Source: Pedobacter sp. (GTDB lineage Bacteria; Bacteroidota; Bacteroidia; Sphingobacteriales; Sphingobacteriaceae). From it: a stretch of 5,153 bases of DNA. The DNA lies in NCBI GenBank assembly GCA_004295885.1, contig SEDG01000198.1, positions 1 to 5,153 of the forward strand, given 5' to 3'. The translations under genes were made by a program, and so were the position numbers. The notes under the pieces were generated by a model. That model was not told the DNA's origin and made no database searches. It worked only from the letters and a program-made list of their open reading frames with translations. This document shows, in pieces, positions 1 to 4,842 of this stretch (position 1 is the stretch's first letter; each line of letters starts with the position of its first letter).

Positions 1-304
1 TTTCAAATACTGAAGGAATAATATCTTCAATGTTTTGATAGGTAATTGGAGAGATTACAGCGATAACACCCTGATGATTCTTTTGGGTCATCCTATTCAA
101 TTTCTCGATTGGAACAGAACTTAATGGAATTAAGGTTCCATGTAGCAAAGTTTTTAACTCTGTAAATAAGTCACCAGCTAAACCACGTTGCAAATAAATT
201 GTTTCTATATCTCGCCCTGCTTTAATCGCTTCAATTACCGCTCTTATCCCAAAAACAAATTCATTATTTTCTTTTACGCGTTGTGGTCTTCTAAAATTAT
301 CCAT
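1..304 (-). CDS. rlmB: RlmB/TrmH-family 23S rRNA 2'-O-methyltransferase, N-terminal part (cut by left edge)
   Basis: The first 101 residues are visible; the gene continues beyond base 1. The protein begins MDNFRRPQRVKENNEFVFGI. The pattern VFGIRAVIEAIKAGRDIE (about residues 17-34), then VPIEKLNRMT (64-73) and KNHQGVIAVISP (75-86), is the substrate-binding (SpoU_sub_bind, L30e-like) domain of TrmH/RlmB enzymes. In the family this domain precedes a knotted SPOUT domain that transfers methyl from S-adenosylmethionine to the ribose 2'-OH of a guanosine; RlmB acts on G2251 of 23S rRNA. The SPOUT domain with its catalytic and SAM-binding motifs lies outside the window, so intactness and exact substrate cannot be checked. 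The start is the ATG at 304-302; it has no Shine-Dalgarno but sits about 16 bases after a good Bacteroidota -7 box. The gene is divergent from dnaB. A TrmH paralogue acting on another RNA is the main alternative. Confidence 0.85.
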   Translation of the reverse strand, partial: MDNFRRPQRVKENNEFVFGIRAVIEAIKAGRDIETIYLQRGLAGDLFTELKTLLHGTLIPLSSVPIEKLNRMTQKNHQGVIAVISPITYQNIEDIIPSVFE

Positions 305-320
305 ACTTTTTAATCTGCTA

Positions 321-328
321 CAAAAGTA
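321..328 (-). promoter_or_regulatory. Putative Bacteroidota -7 box of rlmB
   Basis: Read on the minus strand this is TACTTTTG, an exact match to the Bacteroidota sigma-ABfr -7 consensus TAnnTTTG. It lies 16 bases before the rlmB ATG, implying a very short leader of about 10 bases. A -33 element is weak: TTCG at 352-349 matches TTTG at 3 of 4 positions with a 20-base spacer. The position relative to the gene supports it more than the -33 does. Confidence 0.5.
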
Positions 329-374
329 ATTTAAATAAATTTCTATGGCGAATTGTTTGCGCTCTTATTAACAT

Positions 375-415
375 TTAATTGTTTAGAAATAAATAAAAGA
401 TGTTAAAACAATTAA
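375..415. repeat. Perfect 10-bp inverted repeat in the rlmB-dnaB divergent spacer
   Basis: TTAATTGTTT at 375-384 is the exact reverse complement of AAACAATTAA at 406-415, with 21 bases between. The core AATTGTTT occurs a third time, in direct orientation, at 351-358. A shorter pair, AACAT (370-374) and ATGTT (400-404), is interleaved with the main pair. The rest of the 305-474 spacer is AT-rich and holds nothing else I recognise. The repeat could be an operator for either divergent gene, or a chance product of AT-rich sequence. No regulator is known from this window. Confidence 0.4.
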
Positions 416-474
416 TAAACGCAATCACTTAACTAACAGCTTGTTTAAAAAGATTTAGAAATTGAAGCTTTCTT

Positions 475-2058
475 TTGTCTAATTTTGATGCTATGATTAC
501 CGATAACGAACAACAGGGACAAGGAAAATTTTCAACTTCAGCACGTAAAAGCAGATTATCTCCTTCTATGAATACCATGGGCAAAATTCCGCCACAGGCT
601 ATTGATTTAGAAGAGGCTGTATTGGGTGCCTTGATGTTAGAAAAAGATGCCCTTTCTACCGTTATCGATATCTTAAAGCCTGAAGTTTTTTACGCTGAAG
701 CACACAAAAAGATATTTGAAGCTATTCAAACTTTGTTTCAGAAATCTAAACCCGTTGATATTTTAACGGTTACTTCAGAAATGCGTACACAAGGAACACT
801 AGAAATAGTTGGTGGCGCTTATTACATAACAAACTTAACTAATCGTGTTGCATCTGCGGCAAACATAGAGTATCACGCTCGTATTATTTCTCAAAAATAT
901 ATTCAACGTGAGTTGATAAGGATTTCTACAGAAATTATTACCAATGCTTACGAAGATACCACGGATATTTTCGATTTATTAGACCACGCTGAGAAAAACT
1001 TATTTGATATCGCCCAAAATAACTTGCGTAGAGATACTCAAAAAATGGACGAGATTATTAAGCAATCTTTAGCTACACTTGAAGAGTTACGTACTAAAAC
1101 AGACGGCTTAACGGGTGTTCCATCTGGTTTTACCGACTTAGATAGAATTACGGGTGGCTGGCAAAAATCAGATTTGGTTATCATTGCGGCAAGACCAGCG
1201 ATGGGTAAAACTGCTTTTGTACTTACTTGCGCTCGTAATGCAGCTGTAGATTTTAAAAGACCAGTAGTTGTTTTCTCATTAGAGATGTCTTCTGTACAGT
1301 TGGTTAATCGTTTAATTTCTGGTGAAACCGAAATTGAGCAAGAAAAAATTAGAAAAGGTAATTTGGCTGAATGGGAATGGCAACAACTACATAGTAAAAT
1401 TGGAACTTTAACTGAAGCTCCACTCCTAATTGATGATACACCTGCCCTTAATATTTTCGAATTCAGAGCGAAATGCCGTAGGTTAAAAGCGCAATACGAT
1501 ATCCAATTAATCATTATAGATTATTTGCAATTAATGCATGGTAAAGGCGAAGGACAAAGTGGCGGTGGTAATCGTGAGCAAGAAATTGGTAGTATTTCTA
1601 GGGCATTAAAATCAGTTGCTAAAGAACTAGATGTTCCTGTACTGGCACTTTCACAGTTAAGTAGGGCGGTAGAAAGTAGACCTGGTCCGAATGGTAAACG
1701 TCCAATGCTTTCAGATTTACGTGAATCTGGGTCTATTGAGCAAGACGCAGATATGGTTCTGTTTTTATATAGACCAGAATATTATGGTTTAACTGAAGAT
1801 GAAAACGGCCGTTCTATGGCGGGTGTTGGTGAAGTAATTATTGCGAAACACAGAAATGGAGAAACTGGTATTGTTCCTCTTCGCTTTATCGGCAAATATG
1901 TTAAATTCGCTGATTTGGAAGATAATTTTGCGCCTCAGAATAGTTTCTCTTCTGAAAGTCAGATGATGCCATCTCAAAGCTTTGATAAACCATCAGGAAA
2001 TGTAATCATTAGGCCGTCTAAAATGGATGATTTTATTGATGACGGAGCCCCATTTTAA
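475..2058 (+). CDS. dnaB: Replicative DNA helicase DnaB
   Basis: DnaB is the hexameric 5'-3' ATP-driven helicase that encircles the lagging strand template and recruits DnaG primase at the fork. The N-terminal domain spans about residues 38-140 (PPQAIDLEEAVLGALMLE at 39-56, then YYITNLTNRVASAANIEYHA). A linker follows, then the RecA-like motor from about 212. Walker A is ARPAMGKTA with K245 and T246. Walker B is LIIIDYLQL with D349. Motif H3 is LSQLSRAVE with Q394. SDLRESGSIEQDAD is at 413-426 and the K-x-R finger region AKHRNG has K458 and R460. No key residue is missing and there is no intein. Length (527 aa) exceeds E. coli DnaB (471) through a 37-residue N-terminal lead and a Ser/Gln/Pro-rich tail from about 483 ending MDDFIDDGAPF. 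The start is uncertain. TTG at 475 is the only in-frame start after the stop at 463-465 and gives MSNFD; ATG at 493 or at 568/577 would also keep the whole conserved part. No Shine-Dalgarno is visible. Confidence 0.97.
   Translation: MSNFDAMITDNEQQGQGKFSTSARKSRLSPSMNTMGKIPPQAIDLEEAVLGALMLEKDALSTVIDILKPEVFYAEAHKKIFEAIQTLFQKSKPVDILTVTSEMRTQGTLEIVGGAYYITNLTNRVASAANIEYHARIISQKYIQRELIRISTEIITNAYEDTTDIFDLLDHAEKNLFDIAQNNLRRDTQKMDEIIKQSLATLEELRTKTDGLTGVPSGFTDLDRITGGWQKSDLVIIAARPAMGKTAFVLTCARNAAVDFKRPVVVFSLEMSSVQLVNRLISGETEIEQEKIRKGNLAEWEWQQLHSKIGTLTEAPLLIDDTPALNIFEFRAKCRRLKAQYDIQLIIIDYLQLMHGKGEGQSGGGNREQEIGSISRALKSVAKELDVPVLALSQLSRAVESRPGPNGKRPMLSDLRESGSIEQDADMVLFLYRPEYYGLTEDENGRSMAGVGEVIIAKHRNGETGIVPLRFIGKYVKFADLEDNFAPQNSFSSESQMMPSQSFDKPSGNVIIRPSKMDDFIDDGAPF
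480..487 (+). promoter_or_regulatory. Possible -7 box at the dnaB start
   Basis: TAATTTTG matches the Bacteroidota TAnnTTTG box exactly. It lies inside the reading frame if the TTG at 475 is used. If it is a real promoter, transcription would begin close to the ATG at 493, giving a nearly leaderless message starting there. No good -33 element stands upstream (TTTA at 454-457 with a 22-base gap is weak). Chance occurrence inside coding sequence is quite possible. No other TAnnTTTG was found on the plus strand between 305 and 474. Confidence 0.2.
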
Positions 2059-2135
2059 ATTATCTGATTCAAAAAAGTTATAGTTCGAAAAACAAGGGTG
2101 GAAATTCTTGGCTAAACCTGTCCCGCCAATGTTTC

Positions 2136-2154
2136 TGCCAATGAAGAATTGGCA
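2136..2154. repeat. Hairpin A, 7-bp stem with GAAGA loop
   Basis: TGCCAAT (2136-2142) and ATTGGCA (2148-2154) pair perfectly around the loop GAAGA. A second GCCAAT at 2125-2130 could compete for the same 3' arm. The wider segment is bracketed by CCCG (2122-2125) and CGGG (2166-2169), which could close an outer stem. It shares the core CAATGAAGAAT with hairpin B, which lies in the opposite orientation. Confidence 0.55.
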
Positions 2155-2214
2155 TTCTCGAATGTCGGGTTTATAGCACAAAGTAAGTAGTCCTTTTGTT
2201 AGGTCTGCTCCCTG

Positions 2215-2222
2215 CAAATGTA
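2215..2222 (-). promoter_or_regulatory. Possible -7 box reading leftward inside the intergenic element
   Basis: On the minus strand this reads TACATTTG followed by CA, an exact TAnnTTTG match with the frequent trailing C. It would drive a transcript through hairpin A toward and antisense to the 3' end of dnaB. No -33 element at the usual distance is evident (a TTG at 2236-2234 is only 11 bases upstream). There is no protein gene downstream on that strand, so it would make an untranslated or antisense RNA if active. Confidence 0.2.
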
Positions 2223-2268
2223 AATAGTAGCACCAACTAAATTTTATAAACCTTGGCGAAGCGGCATC

Positions 2269-2287
2269 CCTCGATTCTTCATTGAGG
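2269..2287. repeat. Hairpin B, 7-bp stem with TCTTC loop
   Basis: CCTCGAT (2269-2275) pairs with ATTGAGG (2281-2287) with one G-U wobble around the loop TCTTC. With a one-base bulge it extends by AT (2266-2267) pairing with AT (2288-2289). Read on the minus strand the hairpin is CCTCAAT-GAAGA-ATCGAGG, sharing the CAATGAAGAAT core with hairpin A but inverted relative to it. Its 3' arm is also the 5' arm of the candidate terminator at 2281-2322. Confidence 0.5.
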
Positions 2288-2322
2288 ATATAGCAAAGCA
2301 AAGGGCTAACCTCGATTTTTTT
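2281..2322 (+). terminator. Candidate rho-independent terminator of dnaB
   Basis: ATTGAGG (2281-2287) can pair with CCTCGAT (2310-2316, one G-U wobble). An inner TAGC (2291-2294) / GCTA (2305-2308) stem stacks inside, and a run of seven T follows at 2316-2322. It lies 23 bases before the end of the convergent chrA gene, a sensible place to stop dnaB transcription. The stem is imperfect with a 10-base terminal loop, so strength is uncertain. Confidence 0.4.
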
Positions 2323-2344
2323 ACTGCCAGTGATTTTCAAAAAA

Positions 2345-3544
2345 TTAAAGGAGAAATCCTAATAAAATACCTGCAAGAATTATAAATGGCGGACTAACTT
2401 TAGTGAAATTTAAGGTTAAGAATGTTCCTATAATTAACGTAATTGGCAGCCATTCAAATCCAATCGGCTTTGCCAATAAGATAAATGCTGCTATTATAAA
2501 ACCAACACTTACTGCATTTATCCCAGAAAGTGATTTTTTTATTCTAGTAATTTTCTTCAAATCATCCCAAAAAGGAACAATAAATAATACCAAAATAAGG
2601 CCAGGAAGGTTAATTCCTAAAACAGCTAAGCCACCTCCAAAAATTTGTCCCATTAAACTATAACCGCCTTGTTTCATACTCAGCGCACCTAAATAGCTTG
2701 AAAATGAAAACGTAGGACCAGGTAAAATTTGTTGCAAAGCGAAACCAGAAATAAAATCAGATTGTAAAAGGTAATGCTTCATTTCTACAAACTCCGTAAA
2801 CATAAGCGGCACTAACACTTGTCCACCTCCAAAAACAAAAATCCCATTACGATAAAAATTTTCAAATAACCTAATTGGCAAACTAAAAGGAGATGTTCTG
2901 TTAATTATTGCTCCTAGCATTGCCATGACCAATAAAACACCGATAAAATAAGATAACTTTCGAGGGTTAATATTTGCAAATAATCTTACTCGTATTTGAG
3001 CTTCATCTGATGGTGTACCAATGGCAGAAGAAACCATCCCTCCCACTAAAATAGCAATTGGAAACACATAGGCGTTTTTTAATACCAAAGTTGCCACAAC
3101 TGCACCAAAAGCAAGGAATATAGAAATTTCATTGACCAAAACTTTTCGTGCTAATTTAAAAGCACCATATGCTACAATTCCTAAAGTAATGGGATGTATA
3201 TATTTTAAAATCTCCTGAAACTTTTCTTTTTGGTCTAACATTGCATAACTAATCGCAGCCAAAGTCATAATAGCGGCAGAAGGAATAATCCAGATTAGAA
3301 AGGTTATGATTGCCAGTTTTAGTCCGCCTACCTTGTATCCAATACCAACCAAAGTTTGTGTAGAAGCTGGGCCAGGTAAAACTTGCGCTAAGGCGTTAAG
3401 TTCTAATAGTTCTTCCTCAGAAATAAAGTGAGTACTTTTTACAAAATACCTTAACAATAAAGAAATATGTGCCTGTGCTCCACCAAAAGCTGTGAAAGTA
3501 AAAAATATTACATTTCTAATGAATAAGAGCTGTCGTTTTGCCAT
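2345..3544 (-). CDS. chrA: Chromate transporter ChrA, two-domain (long-chain) form
   Basis: This 399-aa, strongly hydrophobic inner-membrane protein of the CHR superfamily has both homologous halves. The N-terminal half carries FTAFGGAQAH (about 17-26) and VLPGPASTQTLVGIGY (55-70). The C-terminal half repeats the pattern as VFGGGQVLVP (237-246) and ILPGPTFSFSSYLG (273-286). The paired FGG and LPGP motifs define the family; length is normal for long-chain members. In studied members it exports chromate and gives resistance, but many homologues have unproven substrates and may move sulfate or other anions. No chrB or other chromate-resistance gene is nearby, so the role is inferred from family alone. 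The ATG at 3544-3542 begins MAKRQLLFIRN, a basic lead before the first membrane helix. It starts 10 bases after the TPR gene and lacks a Shine-Dalgarno. A 7-bp hairpin abuts the start codon, suggesting translational coupling. Confidence 0.92.
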   Translation of the reverse strand: MAKRQLLFIRNVIFFTFTAFGGAQAHISLLLRYFVKSTHFISEEELLELNALAQVLPGPASTQTLVGIGYKVGGLKLAIITFLIWIIPSAAIMTLAAISYAMLDQKEKFQEILKYIHPITLGIVAYGAFKLARKVLVNEISIFLAFGAVVATLVLKNAYVFPIAILVGGMVSSAIGTPSDEAQIRVRLFANINPRKLSYFIGVLLVMAMLGAIINRTSPFSLPIRLFENFYRNGIFVFGGGQVLVPLMFTEFVEMKHYLLQSDFISGFALQQILPGPTFSFSSYLGALSMKQGGYSLMGQIFGGGLAVLGINLPGLILVLFIVPFWDDLKKITRIKKSLSGINAVSVGFIIAAFILLAKPIGFEWLPITLIIGTFLTLNFTKVSPPFIILAGILLGFLL

Positions 3545-3561
3545 TGATTAAGGTTTAATCA
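3545..3561 (-). promoter_or_regulatory. Dyad spanning the TPR stop codon, adjacent to the chrA start
   Basis: TGATTAA-GGT-TTAATCA on the plus strand is a perfect 7-bp dyad with a 3-base centre. In the minus-strand message it becomes UGAUUAA-ACC-UUAAUCA ending directly against the chrA AUG, and it contains the TPR stop UAA (3557-3555). A ribosome finishing the TPR gene would melt it. The stem is AU-rich and its loop is tight, so its stability is modest. Confidence 0.4.
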
Positions 3562-3890
3562 TCTTCATAATCTAAACCAGCGGCAGAATTGTATGCACCC
3601 TGTAATTCTGAAAGCGCATGCATATCTCTTTTAGCTCTAGCACTAGCCATTCCTTTTTGGTAAATATCAATTGCTTTATCTTTTTCTCCGGTTTTTTCGT
3701 AAAGCTTACCTAAGTGATAATAAGTGCCAACATAGGTTGGATGTTCATTTATCAATTTCAAATAATAAGCAAATGCATTATCTGTGTCATTTAATGAATT
3801 GTATTCGGTTGCTAAAGCATATAAAATAAAGCTATCGTTAGGTTCGTTCTCTAAAAACTCTAATAACTTGGCTAATCGTGTATTTTGCAT
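3555..3890 (-). CDS. Small tetratricopeptide-repeat protein
   Basis: A 111-aa protein, MQNTRLAKLLEFLENEPNDS at the start, without signal peptide or membrane segment, so probably cytoplasmic. Two 34-residue TPR units fit about 20-53 (LYALATEYNSLNDTDNAFAYYLKLI) and 54-87 (TYYHLGKLYEKTGEKDKAIDIYQKG), with the usual small residues and the Asp/Lys-Ala-Ile pattern of helix B. A leading helix and a trailing helix (HALSELQGAYNSA) cap them, then an acidic end LDYEDD. TPR folds bind peptides or proteins; no partner can be named. Similar short TPR proteins are common in Bacteroidota and have no assigned role. It precedes chrA by 10 bases and is probably co-transcribed, which does not prove a shared function. 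The ATG at 3890-3888 is preceded by AAGGA at good spacing. Confidence 0.85.
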   Translation of the reverse strand: MQNTRLAKLLEFLENEPNDSFILYALATEYNSLNDTDNAFAYYLKLINEHPTYVGTYYHLGKLYEKTGEKDKAIDIYQKGMASARAKRDMHALSELQGAYNSAAGLDYEDD

Positions 3891-3896
3891 TTTAAA

Positions 3897-3901
3897 TCCT
3901 T
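3897..3901 (-). promoter_or_regulatory. Shine-Dalgarno of the TPR gene
   Basis: Read on the minus strand this is AAGGA, six bases before the ATG at 3890. It supports that start. It is notable because the other genes here show no clear Shine-Dalgarno. Confidence 0.55.
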
Positions 3902-3912
3902 GCTTTTTTAAT

Positions 3913-3920
3913 TAGATTTG
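3913..3920 (+). promoter_or_regulatory. Putative -7 box of the etfB-etfA operon
   Basis: TAGATTTG followed by CA matches the Bacteroidota TAnnTTTG box. It would start a message near 3927 with a leader of roughly 75 bases before the etfB ATG at 4001. A TTTG at 3884-3887 could be the -33 element, but the 25-base gap is longer than usual. It is the only exact plus-strand match I find between 3890 and 4000. Confidence 0.4.
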
Positions 3921-3987
3921 CACAAAGACAATTTAAGGAAATCATCGTCGTATTAATATCGCTGATGTTGGTTTTCACAACTTTAAT

Positions 3988-3995
3988 CAAATATA
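3988..3995 (-). promoter_or_regulatory. Putative -7 box of the TPR-chrA operon
   Basis: The minus strand reads TATATTTG, an exact TAnnTTTG match, 97 bases before the TPR start codon. It would give a leader of about 90 bases. A weaker candidate, TGTCTTTG at 3930-3923 on the same strand, differs at one consensus position and would give a short leader of about 25 bases. Neither has a convincing -33 element. Confidence 0.3.
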
Positions 3996-4000
3996 TACTT

Positions 4001-4738
4001 ATGAAAATATTAGTTTGTATTAGTAATGTACCAGACACCACTACAAAAATAACTTTTACTAACGATAATACACAATTCAATACGGCAGGCGTACAATTTA
4101 TTGTAAACCCATACGATGAAATTGCGTTATCAAGAGCTATTGAACTTTGTGAAGGTGGTAAGGGAACAGTAACAGTTATTAACGTTGGAGAAGCTGCTAC
4201 AGAACCTACCATTAGAAAAGCACTTGCTATTGGTGCTGATGATGCAGTTAGGGTTAATGCGGCACCTCGTGATGCCTATTTTACAGCTTTTCAGATTGCA
4301 GAATATGCAAAAGCAAATGATTTTGATATGATTTTATGCGGAAGAGAATCAATAGATTATAACGGTTCTCAAGTTGCTGCAATGATTGGCGAGTTTCTAG
4401 ACATTCCTTCTATCTCAATTATTAAAAAATTAGACTTTGATGGAACTAATGCAACTATTGAAAGAGAAATTGAAGGTGGAAAAGAAGTTGTTTCTGTAAC
4501 AGGAAAATTTGTGGCAAGTTGTGCTGAAGGAACTGCAGAAGCGAAAATTCCTAATATGAGAGGAATCATGTCTGCAAGAACTAAACCACTAACGATTGTA
4601 GAAGCTGCTGCTATTGAAGAATTAGGTAAGGTAACAAAATTTGAAACCCCAGCTCCTCGTGGCGCTGTTAAATTAATTCCTGCTGAAAGCGCAGAAGATT
4701 TGATAGGTCTATTGCATAGCGAAGCGAAGGTAATATAG
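4001..4738 (+). CDS. etfB: Electron transfer flavoprotein, beta subunit
   Basis: EtfB pairs with EtfA to form the FAD-containing heterodimer that takes electrons from acyl-CoA-type dehydrogenases and passes them to a quinone reductase or similar acceptor; EtfB usually carries a structural AMP. The 245-aa product starts MKILVCISNVPDTTTKI and shows NPYDEIALSRAIEL (36-49), RKALAIGADDAVRV (72-85) and CGRESIDYNGSQVA (113-126, the nucleotide-binding segment equivalent to IDDD-NQTGQ in classical EtfB). The dehydrogenase-recognition loop region is IPNMRGIMSARTKPL (183-197). Length is normal. The frame is open up to 3965, but the ATG at 4001 is chosen because MKILVCI is the conserved family start; the upstream extension MLVFTTLIKYIL would be foreign to the family. 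No Shine-Dalgarno is visible. etfA follows after 104 bases in the usual operon order. No partner dehydrogenase is visible, so the substrate pathway is unknown. Confidence 0.95.
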   Translation: MKILVCISNVPDTTTKITFTNDNTQFNTAGVQFIVNPYDEIALSRAIELCEGGKGTVTVINVGEAATEPTIRKALAIGADDAVRVNAAPRDAYFTAFQIAEYAKANDFDMILCGRESIDYNGSQVAAMIGEFLDIPSISIIKKLDFDGTNATIEREIEGGKEVVSVTGKFVASCAEGTAEAKIPNMRGIMSARTKPLTIVEAAAIEELGKVTKFETPAPRGAVKLIPAESAEDLIGLLHSEAKVI

Positions 4739-4741
4739 ATA

Positions 4742-4776
4742 AGTTGGCAGTTTGGAGTTTTCAGTTCCCAATTGCC
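4742..4776 (+). repeat. Five tandem degenerate heptamers in the etfB-etfA spacer
   Basis: The 35 bases divide exactly into AGTTGGC, AGTTTGG, AGTTTTC, AGTTCCC and AATTGCC, with consensus AGTTnnC in four of the five units allowing one mismatch each. It begins three bases after the etfB stop codon. The outer parts can also pair: GGCA (4746-4749) with TGCC (4773-4776), and TTGG (4752-4755) with CCAA (4768-4771), around a 12-base loop. There is no T run, so it is not a classical terminator. The rest of the spacer (4777-4842) is AT-rich with no exact TAnnTTTG box. Confidence 0.6.
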
Positions 4777-4842
4777 TTTATAAAGAGATAATTAATAGGA
4801 TTAATTTCATATAAGTAAAAATTACCCTTTAGGGCTAAATAT

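Larger units (their letters stand above)
2065..2347. repeat. Hairpin-rich intergenic element between dnaB and chrA, flanked by imperfect direct repeats
   Basis: This 286-base gap holds no convincing gene. By hand count, bases 2101-2220 are about 42-45% G+C, against about 30% just inside chrA (2401-2460). It contains several hairpins: 2136-2154, 2189-2206 (AGTCCT / AGGTCT with one T-T mismatch), 2269-2287, and 2281-2316 followed by seven T. A tandem GCCAATG occurs at 2125-2131 and 2137-2143. Similar sequences flank it: TGATTCAAAAAAGTTA at 2065-2080 and TGATTTTCAAAAAATTA at 2331-2347, the latter covering the chrA stop codon. This suggests an inserted non-autonomous repeat element (REP- or MITE-like). 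No terminal inverted repeats or transposase are visible, and copies elsewhere in the genome cannot be checked from here. Confidence 0.45.

Noticed and set aside
1038..1514. 158-codon open frame antisense inside dnaB
   Set aside because: The dnaB frame is fully conserved here with the Walker motifs; the antisense frame shows no family resemblance and is a shadow.
2081..2130. Possible tRNA remnant suggested by GTTCGAAA
   Set aside because: No acceptor, D-arm or anticodon pairing can be arranged around it on either strand.
1993..2340. Open frame of 115 codons on the minus strand across the intergenic element
   Set aside because: It overlaps the dnaB 3' end by 66 bases, runs straight through the hairpins and candidate terminator, has no ribosome binding site and no recognisable domain. 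It is better explained as a by-product of a non-coding repeat element.
2403..2663. 86-codon plus-strand frame inside chrA
   Set aside because: It is antisense to the conserved C-terminal half of ChrA and shows no independent features.
3965..4000. Upstream extension of etfB by 12 residues
   Set aside because: EtfB proteins begin at MKILVCI; the extension is AT-rich spacer sequence and its start codon has no better signals.
3892..4212. 106-codon minus-strand frame across the TPR-etfB spacer and etfB start
   Set aside because: It is antisense to conserved etfB sequence, its low-complexity Ser/Thr/Val/Ile content is typical of a shadow, and it has no domain.
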